A stretch of 64,000 nucleotides of DNA from Dromiciops gliroides (GCF_019393635.1 NC_057864.1:442936822-443000821), one strand, 5' to 3'; positions 34,501 to 40,575 are shown, numbered from the stretch's first letter. The notes: generated by a model from the letters alone, not told the origin. Numbers and translations: made by a program.

Positions 34501-34696
34501 CCCTGGGCCTATAGCGGCCCGCACGGCCCCGCCTGACCTGGTCCGGCAGCGCGGCGCCCGCCTCCCTCATTGCAGCCACCCGCCGGTGCAGGGCGGCCGA
34601 CTGATCCACCAGGGACTCGGCGGCAGCATCGTGCTCCCGCAGCCGCTCCAAAAGCGTCTTCGCGTCCGTCAGGATCTTCTCGATGGTGCAGCTCAT
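13468..34696 (-). CDS. SIKE1: SIKE1, suppressor of IKK-epsilon 1 (whole gene, five coding exons)
   Basis: The coding exons 34538-34696, 34271-34376, 33519-33661, 32428-32541 and 13468-13569 total 624 bases: 207 codons and a TAA stop. The protein starts [20 protein letters not shown] and ends [20 protein letters not shown]. It closely matches mammalian SIKE1, including its usual 207-residue length, and is less like the paralogue FGFR1OP2. It is predicted to be almost wholly helical and coiled-coil with no catalytic domain. Known for the family: SIKE1 binds IKK-epsilon and TBK1, dampens TLR3- and virus-triggered IRF3 signalling, and is a part of STRIPAK phosphatase-kinase assemblies in the cytoplasm. 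All junctions are GT/AG. Introns from 5' to 3' are 161, 609, 977 and 18858 bp. Transcription would start in the CpG-rich region above exon 1. No break is seen, so the gene should be functional. Confidence 0.97.
13570..14060. other. Intronic sequence without recognised repeat
   Basis: Start of the large SIKE1 intron (its 3' end in gene orientation). It contains an oligo(T)/oligo(A) stretch near 13880-13905; nothing else is supported. Confidence 0.4.
14061..14480. mobile_element. Mosaic of old L2 and MIR-like fragments
   Basis: 14110-14265 is sense L2 (AACCTGGCATTCAAGACTTC, GGCCCAGCTCAAAGGTC). 14265-14325 is MIR-like. 14330-14475 is an antisense L2 3' end (GGAGGCACTACACTAAGTGC, AGTAGCTTACATCCTACTGG). 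Confidence 0.6.
14481..15600. other. Intronic sequence, mostly unassigned
   Basis: A possible sense L2 3' end lies at about 14910-14970 (TGTGTTTAATAAATGTTGGC). The rest is pyrimidine-rich old sequence that I cannot assign; no conserved exon is visible. Confidence 0.35.
15601..15874. other. Unassigned old sequence, left of the solo LTR
   Basis: Continuous with 16323-16560 once the LTR is removed. It looks like ancient non-coding or repeat-derived DNA, with no family recognised. Confidence 0.3.
15875..16322 (+). mobile_element. Solo LTR
   Basis: A 448-bp element from TGTGATGAAATAATGAG to TTTTAAACATCACA, flanked by AGTT (15871-15874 and 16323-16326). A TATA-like motif (CTATAAAAAGC) lies near 16090 and a poly(A) signal (TTTAATAAATG) near 16242. 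The start resembles the LTR at 7445. No internal viral sequence is present. Confidence 0.85.
16600..16840 (-). mobile_element. L1 3' region fragment (antisense)
   Basis: TTTAGAGTTGTCTTGGATCA, GCTCACTTTACTTTGCATCA and GTCATTTCTTATAGCACAAG match the antisense 3' region of marsupial L1, also seen at 17290 and 50600. It runs into an (AT)n tract at about 16839-16880. Confidence 0.8.
16839..16888. repeat. (TA)n/(CATA)n microsatellite
   Basis: Alternating TATATA and CATACATAC units next to the L1 fragment. Confidence 0.85.
16895..17035 (-). mobile_element. CORE-SINE, WSINE1/MAR1-like, subtype A
   Basis: Antisense copy flanked by TATGATATACTCTTTT (16879-16894 and 17036-17051). It landed at the edge of the TA microsatellite. 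Confidence 0.94.
17055..17530 (-). mobile_element. L1 3' region (antisense)
   Basis: It covers the L1 3' UTR polypurine region (TTCCTCCTTCCATGCCC on the plus strand) and upstream sequence (GGAGGTGGATAGCATTTTTC, GAGTCCTTTAGAGTTGTC). This is the same region as 16600-16840 and 52900-53080. Confidence 0.82.
17531..17778. other. No recognised feature
   Basis: Short intronic spacer between the L1 fragment and the first SINE pair. No element or exon is supported. Confidence 0.3.
17793..17988 (+). mobile_element. CORE-SINE, first of a pair at one target
   Basis: Full SINE with the tail CCCATTGCCCTGC followed by an (AAACC)n-like tail at about 17941-17988. The target AATCTAATCCCA occurs before it (17781-17792), after it (17989-18000) and again after the next SINE (18142-18153). 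Confidence 0.9.
18001..18141 (+). mobile_element. CORE-SINE, second of a pair at one target
   Basis: It starts directly after the second target copy and ends in an A-rich tail before the third. Same orientation as its neighbour. Confidence 0.9.
18154..18577. other. No recognised feature
   Basis: Intronic spacer between the two SINE pile-ups; nothing recognised. Confidence 0.3.
18592..18734 (-). mobile_element. CORE-SINE, first of three at one target
   Basis: Antisense copy. The target CTCCTATCACTTTT precedes it (about 18578-18591) and near-copies (CCCCTGTCACTTTTTT, CCCCTATCACATTTTT, CCCCTATCACTTTT) follow each of the three SINEs. Confidence 0.88.
18751..18872 (-). mobile_element. CORE-SINE, second of three at one target
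   Basis: Antisense, shorter at its A-tail end (it starts at TTAAGTGACTTGCCC). It is bounded by the second and third copies of the target. Confidence 0.88.
18891..19037 (-). mobile_element. CORE-SINE, third of three at one target
   Basis: Antisense, subtype B (TTTGCAGGGCAATGG). It is bounded by the third and fourth target copies. Confidence 0.88.
19060..19700 (+). mobile_element. LINE L2 fragments (sense)
   Basis: Landmarks are ACAACCTGGCTCCAAATTTC, CCACTTAGAATTCTATCCCC, TCCTTTAAGGTCCTACTCAG and, in a second piece, AGACAAACTGGACTACTCAT. Old and diverged. Confidence 0.7.
19882..19935. repeat. (TA)n-rich microsatellite
   Basis: Runs of TATATATATA with small interruptions. Confidence 0.85.
19936..20110 (+). 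mobile_element. MIR-like CORE-SINE, diverged
   Basis: TCTGGCCTCAGACATACACT, GTGACCTTGAGCAAGTCATT and AACTCTCTAAGAATATAAGT are followed by GTTTCCTCACCAGGGAGTTA. Confidence 0.75.
20170..20462 (+). mobile_element. MIR-like CORE-SINE, diverged
   Basis: GAGTTCAAGTCCTGCC is followed by TTTGTGACCATGGATAATTC, ACAACTCTCTAAATGG and GGAACTTTCCTTCCACCAGT. Same family as the preceding entry. Confidence 0.75.
20490..20790 (+). mobile_element. LINE L2 3' region (sense), old
   Basis: GAGCTCCTCGAATATGGGGA and TGTCTTTGTATCCCTTCTAC fit the L2 3' end; flanks are uncertain. Confidence 0.55.
20840..21140 (+). mobile_element. L1-family 3' end (sense), old
   Basis: GACATGTTGGTTAATTTTG, a G-rich tract (AGGAGAGGGCAGTGGGA) and AAAACAAAAGATATTAAAG are also seen, in a related form, at 30815-30962 and 41700-41786. 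Confidence 0.55.
21190..22180 (-). mobile_element. LINE L2 fragment (antisense) with nested insertions
   Basis: Antisense L2 landmarks are GGATGACCTTGAAAGGATAG near 21428 and TTGGTTTTGGAAATG near 22062. It is interrupted by a SINE (21641-21788) and by a sense L2 3' end (about 21870-21990: GACTGTAAGCTTCTTGAGGA, CCCTCAATAAATGTTAATG). Confidence 0.7.
21641..21788 (-). mobile_element. CORE-SINE, WSINE1/MAR1-like, subtype B
   Basis: Antisense copy flanked by CTGTAAAAGACATTTTC (21624-21640 and 21789-21805), inserted in an old L2. Confidence 0.95.
22181..22785. other. No recognised feature
   Basis: About 600 bp of AT-rich intron without a recognised repeat or exon. Confidence 0.3.
22786..22985 (+). 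mobile_element. MIR-like CORE-SINE, diverged
   Basis: GTTATGTAACCCTGGACAAG, TCACTTAATG and CATAACTCTCTATTACTC are followed by AACAGCTGCTGATTTGTATT. It resembles the family at 20170-20462. Confidence 0.6.
23120..23335 (-). mobile_element. Composite SINE with RTE/BovB-like tail (antisense)
   Basis: The plus strand reads GTTGTTGAGGCATTTCAGTT, GTGTCTGACTTTGTTCTTGG and GTTTTCCATTTCCTTCTCCA, then a MIR/CORE-like part (TAACTGACTTGCCCAGGGTC). The first part resembles the antisense BovB/RTE 3' end known from ruminant SINEs. Confidence 0.75.
23355..23595 (-). mobile_element. MIR SINE, nearly complete (antisense)
   Basis: ACTAGCATTTAGGTAGCACT, AATATTATCTCATTTTTTC, TTAAGTGACTTGCCCAGGGT and CAGGCCCAGTGATCTTTGCC lie in the antisense MIR order. 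Confidence 0.85.
23600..23715 (-). mobile_element. CORE-SINE, partial (antisense)
   Basis: TAAAGTGTCTGAGGCTGAAT to CCACCTAGCTGGCCCC; it lacks the A-tail end. Adjacent to the MIR at 23355-23595. Confidence 0.85.
23849..24006 (-). mobile_element. CORE-SINE, subtype B (antisense)
   Basis: T-rich end, then GGGGCAATGAGGGTTAAGTG through CCACCTAGCTGCCCCC. No clear flanking duplication was found. Confidence 0.92.
24174..24326 (-). mobile_element. CORE-SINE, subtype A (antisense)
   Basis: Flanked by AGTGATGAATTTT (24161-24173 and 24327-24339). Confidence 0.94.
24340..24884. other. No recognised feature
   Basis: About 550 bp of intron with no assignable repeat or exon. Confidence 0.3.
24885..25185 (+). 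mobile_element. LINE L2 3' region (sense), old
   Basis: TAAGGTTCAACCTCCTCTGT, CTGAGCTCTCCTTTGCTC and AATTATACTTGTCTATGTTA fit the L2 region before its 3' end. Confidence 0.6.
25400..26560 (+). mobile_element. Old HAL1/L1 ORF1-bearing fragment (sense)
   Basis: The order matches the younger HAL1 at 38.1 kb: an A-rich coiled-coil-like part, GGAGAGATAATTTAAGGAAT (ORF1 RRM start), CCCAAAAGGAGAAGTCCCAG, ACTTATCCTGCAAAACTGGA, then a non-coding purine-rich 3' part. It is much decayed and has no ORF2. Confidence 0.6.
26567..26875 (+). mobile_element. Composite CORE-SINE with RTE-like tail
   Basis: The head is GCTAGGCGGTGCAGGGGATA. The tail has CACTGGACCCAGATGGCTTT, GTCATGGTCCTCTTCAAGAA and GAGGGACAAA, as at 4045-4329. 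It is flanked by an approximate GTGAGAAT repeat. Confidence 0.85.
26940..27130. other. Short purine-rich spacer
   Basis: A G-run (about 26993-27006) and A-rich sequence; no recognised element. Confidence 0.3.
27130..27560 (-). mobile_element. LINE L2 reverse-transcriptase region (antisense)
   Basis: The plus strand reads AACTCATGGGAGTTGATGGG, TTGTGGGGTGTCCATGGTTT and GACAATGCCAAAGGATGC. These are the antisense of the region carrying the L2 motifs around GVPQGS and AFDTV. Heavily diverged. Confidence 0.75.
27839..27990 (+). mobile_element. CORE-SINE, subtype A
   Basis: Sense copy between AAAAAAATCTTTCT repeats (27825-27838 and about 27991-28004), inside the antisense L1. Confidence 0.92.
28391..29348 (+). 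mobile_element. Solo LTR, long type
   Basis: A 958-bp element from TGTAAGGAATTAATTG to GGCCCATACA, flanked by AAGT (28387-28390 and 29349-29352). A poly(A) signal (TTAATAAAACC) lies near 29158, followed by a U5-like stretch. Sequence and length differ from the shorter LTRs of this window, so it belongs to another family. It sits inside the antisense L1 and has no internal viral sequence. Confidence 0.75.
29830..30600 (-). mobile_element. LINE L2 5' ORF2 region (antisense), old
   Basis: GTAAGTGGGAGAGTGAATCA, TTGCTGCAGAGGGGACAG and ACAAGGTATGATCAGTGATA follow the antisense order of the L2 coding region upstream of the reverse-transcriptase box. Confidence 0.6.
30601..31214. other. Mostly unassigned; L1-family 3' end at 30815-30962
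   Basis: TTTTTGATAAGTTGGTTAG, GGGGGAGGGAGGAAAAGGAA and AAAAAGATATCAATAAAA form a sense L1-family 3' end. The remainder is unassigned AT-rich intron. Confidence 0.45.
31215..32390 (-). mobile_element. LINE L2, 3' half (antisense)
   Basis: It starts with the antisense L2 3' end (GGATTTACTGAATACCTTCC) and continues through TTTAAATGCC, CACTGTAATAGTCTATCAGA and TGAGTTTGAGATGCCTACAG to TTTGAGAGTCATCTGCTTAA. It ends close to SIKE1 exon 4. Confidence 0.82.
32428..32541 (-). CDS. SIKE1: SIKE1 coding exon 4 (residues 137-174)
   Basis: 38 codons, [18 protein letters not shown] through [10 protein letters not shown], between acceptor TTAACAG and donor GTAAGATA. Phase 0 on both sides, so skipping it would keep the frame. 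Confidence 0.97.
32667..32816 (+). mobile_element. CORE-SINE, subtype B
   Basis: Sense copy (CCCCATTGCCCCGC tail and long A run), flanked by AAAAAGCACTCT and its near-copy AAAAAGCACACTCT. Confidence 0.93.
32817..33518. other. SIKE1 intron 3, no clear repeat
   Basis: Apart from a weak antisense L2 3' end near 33065-33115 nothing is recognised. Confidence 0.35.
33519..33661 (-). CDS. SIKE1: SIKE1 coding exon 3 (residues 89-136)
   Basis: It completes the split E89 codon and encodes [20 protein letters not shown] through AHQSHSL. Acceptor TTTGATAG, donor GTAAGAAA. Length 143 bp. Confidence 0.97.
33783..33905 (+). repeat. Small repeated sequence, copy 1 (SIKE1 intron 2)
   Basis: TTAGAAGCTGTGCTAGCCA, TTACAAATCAAAGCAT and CATATGGCATATATAT recur in the same order at 36193-36325, upstream of the promoter. 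Confidence 0.65.
34271..34376 (-). CDS. SIKE1: SIKE1 coding exon 2 (residues 54-88 and first base of 89)
   Basis: 106 bp encoding [20 protein letters not shown] through RDLQQENR. Acceptor TTAACCAG, donor GTTGGTTT. Confidence 0.97.
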
Positions 34697-34965
34697 AGCG
34701 AAGCCTCGGGGCGAAGCGGGCCCCGCAGCGACGCTAGTCACAGATTCCTACGCCGCCGGTTCCGGGTCTTCGCCCACAGCGGCTGACGCCACTTCCGTAA
34801 ACGAAAAAAATCTGCGCCACTTCCGACAATCCCAAGCGAGTCTTTCCCTAGCCCCGCAGATACGGCGCCTCGGCCTTGCGCCTGCGCCTGGCACTCTTGC
34901 CCGCCCGCTGAACCGTGTTTCCTAGGAACCGGCTCTAGCTTTCCTGGGAGGGGGCGGGGCTTAGC
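34300..34965 (-). promoter_or_regulatory. SIKE1: SIKE1 CpG-rich promoter region
   Basis: The only strongly GC- and CpG-rich stretch of the window, spanning exons 1-2 and the DNA above the start codon. Visible motifs are two ETS-type cores (CGGAAGT on the minus strand, at 34791-34797 and 34819-34825), an NRF1-like TGCGCCTGCGC (34877-34887) and a GC box GGGGCGGGGC (34951-34960). This fits a broadly expressed, TATA-less promoter. The start site itself cannot be fixed. Confidence 0.8.
34538..34696 (-). CDS. SIKE1: SIKE1 coding exon 1 (residues 1-53)
   Basis: ATG at 34694-34696 opens [20 protein letters not shown] and the exon ends ...AALPDQ before donor GTCAGG. This start is chosen because known SIKE1 and FGFR1OP2 proteins begin MSCTIEK; it has G at -3 and A at +4. 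An in-frame upstream ATG at 34739-34741 would add 15 residues but has no family support. Confidence 0.97.
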
Positions 34966-34984
34966 AATGTATAGCTGGGGAAGG

Positions 34985-35055
34985 GCTTTCTCTGCACCTT
35001 CTTGCGCCAGCCATTTAACTCTCTCAGCCTCGGTTTCTTGGCTGTAAAGAAGACA
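34985..35055 (+). mobile_element. MIR fragment
   Basis: CATTTAACTCTCTCAGCCTC and GGTTTCTTGGCTGTAAAGA match the MIR 3' part. Confidence 0.6.
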
Positions 35056-35164
35056 TCACATGGCAAAGAATTCGAAATTAAGGGGATGCCCATCAGTTGG
35101 GGAATGGCTGAACAAATTGTGGTAGGTGATTATGATGGAACACTATTGTGCTATAAGAAATGAG

Positions 35165-35293
35165 CAGGGGGCGCAGTGGATAGAGCACCTGTCCTGGAGT
35201 CAGGAGTACCTGAGTTCAAATCCGGTCTCAGACACTTAACACTTACTATCTGGGTGACCCTGGGCAAGTCACTTAACCCCAATTGCCTCACTA
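35165..35293 (+). mobile_element. CORE-SINE, subtype A, slightly 5'-truncated
   Basis: It begins at GGGGGCGCAGTGGATAGAG, lacking the first ~10 bases of the head. Flanked by AAGAAATGAG (35155-35164 and 35294-35303). Confidence 0.9.
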
Positions 35294-35706
35294 AAGAAAT
35301 GAGTAGGATGCTCTCAGAAAAACCTGAAAAGACTAACATAAGCTGATGCAAAGAGAAAAGTACTGTATACAAAGTAACAGCAGGATTGTAAAATGATCAT
35401 CTGTGAATGACTTAGGTATTCTCAGCAATACAATGATCTGAGACCGACTCTGAAGGACGTATGATGAAAAATTCAATCCATCTCCAGAGAAAGAACTGAT
35501 GGTGTCTGATTACATGTTGAAGCAAACTTTTTTTAAAGTTTATTTTTCTTGAGCTTTTTTTTTCTGTTTTCTTTCACAACCTAATATGGAAATGTTTTGC
35601 ATTACTACAACATGTATAACATTGAATTACTTTTCTTCTTAAAGGGGGGTGGGGAGGGAGGAAGGAAGAGAATTTGGAACACAAAGTTTTAAAAATGGGT
35701 GTTAAA

Positions 35707-35856
35707 GGGAGCAGCTAGGTGGCACAGTGGCTAAAGCACTGGCCCTGGATTCAGGAGGACCTGAGTTCAAATCCAGCTTCAGACAATTGACACTTAACTA
35801 GCTGTGTGACCCTGGGCAAGTCACTTAACCCTCATTGTCCCACAAAAAAAAAATAG
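35707..35856 (+). mobile_element. CORE-SINE, subtype B
   Basis: Flanked by perfect AAAAATGGGTGTTAAA (35691-35706 and 35857-35872) inside the L1 3' UTR. Confidence 0.95.
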
Positions 35857-36059
35857 AAAAATGGGTGTTAAAATTGTTTTTACGTGTAACTGGAAAAAAA
35901 TTCTTAAAAAAAGAAATAAAAGAAAATGACAAAAGAAAAGAGGACATCATGCTTCCAGATTCTCTCCTGTGATTGTCAGTGATTACTGAATATAAAGCAC
36001 CTTGGAAACCTTAAAATTGAATGCAAATTATTAATATTAGTATATACTTATATATAATT

Positions 36060-36190
36060 GGTTTTCTTTTTAATTATATGTATTTTGTTTTATGCATTTG
36101 AAAACATTATTCAGAGAAAGGGGTCCATAGATTTCACCAGACTGACAAAGGGGTTCATGACACAAAATAGGTTTAGAACCCCTGTTAAAA
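36060..36190. repeat. Dispersed repeat of unknown class
   Basis: AAAGGGGTCCATAGATTTCA, CCAGACTGACAAAGGGGTTC and GGTTTAGAACCCCTG. The reverse complement of the same unit appears near 4605-4665 and 9124-9185. Probably an old DNA-transposon-derived or other ancient repeat; the class is not certain. Confidence 0.5.
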
Positions 36191-36192
36191 AT

Positions 36193-36325
36193 GTAGAAGC
36201 TGTGCTGGCCAGTGGATCCATACCTTACAAATCAAAGTATGTTGGATTCCTGTTATCAAAAAAAAATTATGATATATGTGGCATATATGTATATGTATAT
36301 ACACACATATTTTAATAATTTCTAC
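36193..36325 (+). repeat. Small repeated sequence, copy 2
   Basis: Related to 33783-33905: GTAGAAGCTGTGCTGGCCA, TTACAAATCAAAGTAT and GTGGCATATATGTATATG. Confidence 0.65.
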
Positions 36326-36734
36326 AAATTCAAATCCCCAGTTCTTATTTTTGCTGTTTGCAACTTATTTGTCAGTGGCTTCTTTGAAGTCAAAGGCCAG
36401 CCTCTTAATGATCAAACTCAACCATGAGGCTATGTTGTCCTACTTGGTGAGAATTCACTATTTTTAGCTACCCAAGCTTTCATCCACCAGTGCTCCTCCC
36501 CAGCAGTCTTCGTGCCATGCTGTCCTTTGGTCCAGACCTCCAGAGACAATATGGTGGAGGTGCTAAGCAATTCAGCATGGCACTTCCTCCCTGTGATTGT
36601 ACAGTCCTGATTCATGAGAGCCTCATATCATACTCAGCAAGAAGTACTCTAAAGAGGTGTTCTACCCCTTCTTTCTGTAACTTAGTATCAGTCATCAATT
36701 CAAAACCAACATTGCTTCTGGAAATGGCATGACA
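36326..36734. other. No recognised feature
   Basis: About 400 bp upstream of SIKE1 without an assignable element. Confidence 0.3.
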
Positions 36735-36960
36735 ATTGGCTTCCCTGTGGCTCTGCTCATCTTCCCTGTAATTTCCAGTCTGAAACACCCTTCCCTGGTG
36801 CCACCCCTCCCCAATGTTCACTATCTATCTCTATTAGAATCTAGGCTTCTGGGGGGGGGGCAGGGAATTGATTCTCTTTTGTATTTGTATCCCAGCACTT
36901 AGTACAGTGGCTGGTACATATTAAACCCTTAAAAATTGCTTTTTCATATATTCATTCTTG
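36735..36960 (+). mobile_element. LINE L2 3' end (sense)
   Basis: CTGAAACACCCTTCCC, TTTGTATTTGTATCCCAGCA and CTTAGTACAGTGGCTGGTAC; a G-run lies at 36851-36860. Confidence 0.75.
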
Positions 36961-37189
36961 AAGATTTGATATTTAGGAGGATTTTTTAATATTGAGGGCA
37001 ACTGACCTCTAGAAAAAAATTAGTTGAGACCTATAAATAAACAACCTAGTATATTTTTAAAAGTGAGACAGAAGACACAAAATGTTAAAAATTGATCTCT
37101 CTCCTTGGGGAGGTTCAATCTCTTGGTATCAATCATGACTTCTATTTTGATGATTGCCAACTTTCTCCAGTCCTCTTGTTACTTAAGGT

Positions 37190-37690
37190 CTACTTATATT
37201 CCATTCTACTTAATAAGTATTTATTAAGTGGGTAAGATGTGCCCAGTACTGATCTAAGTGCTGGGGATTACAAAGACAAAAATGAAAATTGTCTTTGTCA
37301 TCAAGGTGTTAGCGTGTGGATAAATAAATAGAAGTATATGTAAAATAAATAGAAATTACTGTTGGCAGAAAGGGGGCATGGCAGCACTAGATAAGGGATC
37401 AGGAGAGGCCTGAAGCAGATGGCACTTGAGCTCAGCTCTGAAGAGATTCTGAAGGTAAAAGTGAGGAAGGAAGATATTTCTGACATCACTGGCAGCTGGT
37501 GCAAAGGCATAGAGAGGTAGAACACTGTTTCCTATGGGAAACAATTGAAGGAGATTGTGTGATGTGTGACAAGAAGGAATAGAAGGCACTTAGTCTAAAA
37601 AGATGAGTTGGAACTTGATCATGAAGGGCTGGATATGCCAAATTGTGGACTTTGTAGTTTATTCTAGAGGCAAAAAAGACCTTGTGAATC
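37190..37690 (-). mobile_element. LINE L2 3' region (antisense)
   Basis: AGTATTTATTAAGTGGGTAA, CTAAGTGCTGGGGATTACAA and GGCACTTGAGCTCAGC, then ATGAAGGGCTGGATATGCCA. Confidence 0.82.
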
Positions 37691-37727
37691 TTGTTTCCAA
37701 CTGCCTCAATCAGATTGAACATATCTA

Positions 37728-37884
37728 AAACAAAACTTCATATTCCTCTCAAACTAGCTTTCAGATATGAATAGGAGATGAATTCTTAAACAAACAAGAG
37801 GCAGAGGCAATTAAAAACATAAAATAGATTAATTTGATTGCGTGAAATTAAAAGACTTTACAAAACAAAAAAAATGCATCTAGG
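37728..37884 (+). mobile_element. L1 ORF2 C-terminal fragment (sense), old
   Basis: TAGATTAATTTGATTGCGTG and AAATTAAAAGACTTTACAAA resemble the L1 region after the reverse transcriptase. It probably continues at about 40800-41786 beyond the MIR and HAL1 insertions. Confidence 0.6.
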
Positions 37885-38082
37885 ATAATAATAACAATAA
37901 CTAATAGTAGCTAACATTTATTTAGCACTAACTATGTGCCAGGCACTGTGCTAAGTGTTTTATAAATATCTCATTTGATCCTGGAAGGTAGGTAGGTACC
38001 ATTACTATTTCCATTTTGCAGATTAAGAAACTGGGGCAGACAGAGGTTAAGTGACTTGCCCAGCTAATAAGTGTTTTCTTGG
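37885..38082 (-). mobile_element. MIR SINE (antisense)
   Basis: TAGCTAACATTTATTTAGCA, CTATGTGCCAGGCACTGTGC, GGTAGGTAGGTACCATTACT and GAGGTTAAGTGACTTGCCCA. Confidence 0.88.
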
Positions 38083-39734
38083 TGGGGCAGAGCCAAGATG
38101 GTGGAGGAAAGGCTGTGACTCCCCCAAGCTCCTGATAAACGCATCCAAACACTCCAAAATAATGCCATAAAACAACTCCCAGAGCAGCCTAACCCACATA
38201 AGAACAGAGTGAGACTATTTTCCAGTCAAAGATGGCAACTGGGATCACCTGCTATTTGGGCTGAGAGAGGAACATAGTATGTGGTGTGGACCCAGCCCAG
38301 AACAGACCACCTTGGAGTCTTTGATGCCAGTGGCTTCTTCTGAGGCTCGGCTTGCAGACTGGTGAGGGGGTTTGGTGGTTGGCTGGGGTGAAGTGACTAC
38401 AGTCTCTGCTGGAGTTGTGGCTAAGTGCCCAGGTTCTGATCCAGTGGGCTGAATCAAGTGGTGGCGGCCCAGTGGGGGAGGGGCACAGGCACACCAGGCT
38501 TCCAACCATAGAGAATCAGATTTCAATCAGAAATCTGCTTCCAGATTGAGATGAGTAGGCAAAGAAAGCAGCAGAAGATAGAAAAAAAATTGGGGGGGGG
38601 GAGGGAAAGCAGACCAGAATACACTCTCAGAAGAAGATAATAACAAAGTCAAAGCTCCAACATCCAAAGCTTCCAAGAAAAATATGAATTGGTCTCAGGC
38701 CATTGAAGCACTCAAAAGGGACTTTGAAGAGAAAGTAGAGAAAGAAGGAAGATTTAGAGAGGTGGAGGAAAGAATGGAAAGAGAAATGAGAGTGATGTAG
38801 GAGAATCATGAGAAAAAGGTGAACAGCTTGAAAAGCCAAATGGAAAAGGAGGTACAAAAGCTTTCTGAAGAAAATAATTGCCTAAGAATTAGGATTGAAC
38901 AAATGTAAGCTAGTGGCTTTATGAGAAACCAAGATACAGTAAAGCAAATACTGTATAAAAATAATAATAATAAAAAATAGAGGGCAATGTGAAATATCTT
39001 ATTGGAAAAACAGCTGACCTGGAAAATAGATCCTGGATAGATCATTTGAAAATCATTGGTCTACCTGAAAATCATGATCAAAATAAGAGTTTAGACATCA
39101 TCTTCCAAGAAATTGTCAGGGAAAATTGCCCTGATATTCTAGAAGCAGAAGGTAAAATAGAAATGGAAAGAATCCATTGATCACCTCCAGAAAGAGATCC
39201 CAAAAGGAAAACTTCCAGGAATATTATAGCCAAATTCCAGAGCTCTCAGGTTAAGGAGAAAATATTGCAAGCAGCTAGAAAAAAGGAATTCAAATACTGT
39301 GGAGCTACAGTAAGGATAACACAAGATCTAGCAGCATCTATATTAAAGGACCAGAGGGCATGGAATATGATATTCTGGAGGGCAAAGGAACTGGGACTAC
39401 AGCCAAAAAATCACCTATCCAGCAAAACTGATTATAATCTTTCAGGGGAAAAAATGGGACTTCAATGAAAAAGAGGACTTTCAGGCATTCATGATGAAAA
39501 GACATGAATAGAAAATTTGACTTTCAAATACAAGACCCTAGAGAAGCATAAAAAAGGTAAACAGGAAAAAGAAATCACAAGGGATAATAAAATATTAAAC
39601 TGTTTACATTCCTACATGGGAAAATAATACTTCTAACTCATAAGAGCTTTCTCAGCATTAGGGCAGCTAAAAGGAATATACTTAGCGGGCACAGGTCTGA
39701 ATTGAATATGAAGGGATGATATCTGTAAAGCACT

Positions 39735-39865
39735 TATTTTTTGTTTATCCTTGTTTTTTGTGGGGCAGGCAGGGTGGGATGGCTTATGTCTGGGGCCAGA
39801 TTTGGGTTTGAGGCCTCCTGGGTCCAGGGCTGGTGCTTTGTCCATTGTGTCACGTAGCTGACCCA
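39735..39865 (-). mobile_element. CORE-SINE, highly diverged (antisense)
   Basis: GGGGCAGGCAGGGTGGGATG through GGTGCTTTGTCCATTGTGTC and GTAGCTGACCC. Flanks share GATGAYATCT. It has many more differences from consensus than its neighbours and lacks part of the core. Confidence 0.75.
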
Positions 39866-40575
39866 TGATGACATCTCTAAAATAAAGTTAAGGGTTAAGA
39901 GGAATGCACTGGAAGAAAGGGAAAGGGAGAGGTGGACTTGGGAAAAGTAGCTCACAAAAAAGAAACAAGAAAAAGCTTATGGAGTGGAGGGGAAGATGGG
40001 GAAGGAGTGGGGGAGTGAGTGAACCTTACTCTCATCAGAACTGGCTCAAAGAGGGAATAACATACACACTCAAGTGGGTATAGTATTGTGTTTTGCCCTG
40101 AGGGAAAGTGGGAGGAAAAGGAGATAAGGGGTGGGGGAGAGGCGAAGGAAGGAGGGGCAGATTGGGTGAGGGGGCAGTAAAAAGCAAAACACTTTTGAAG
40201 AGGAATAGAGTGAAGGAAGATAGAAAATAGAGTAAATATCAAGGGAAGGGAATAAGGTGGAGGGTAATATAGTTAGCAATAGTAATTGTAAAAGAAATGA
40301 AGAGCAGGATGATATCAGAAGGACATATGAAAAATGCAAACCATCAACAGAGGAAGAACTGATGGTATCAGAATACAGATTGAAGTATAATTTTATTTGT
40401 TAGCTTTTGTTTCTAAAGTTATTTTATCTATTTTCTATCACAACCAGACTAATGTGAAGATGTTTTGCATAACTGCACATGTATGACTTATGTTGAATTG
40501 CTTGATTTCATAAGGAGGGTTGAGGAAGGAGGGAGGAAGAAAATTTAGAACACAAAGTTTTAAAAAATCAATGTG

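Larger units (their letters stand above)
35070..35940 (+). mobile_element. L1 3' region (sense), split by two SINEs
   Basis: GATGCCCATCAGTTGGGGAA and AACAAATTGTGGTAGGTGA lead through GAGAAAGAACTGATGGTGTC to the 3' UTR with GGGGGGTGGGGAGGGAGGAA (35645-35664) and a final AAGAAATAAAAG. SINEs are inserted at 35165-35293 and 35707-35856. Confidence 0.85.

Noticed and set aside
34900-35100. Divergent gene start to the right of the SIKE1 promoter
   Set aside because: No open frame, first-exon donor or homologous coding sequence was found on the plus strand; MIR and L1 sequence begins almost at once.
38086-38550. Independent promoter or gene start at AAGATGGTGG
   Set aside because: This is the standard 5' UTR start of the L1/HAL1 family.
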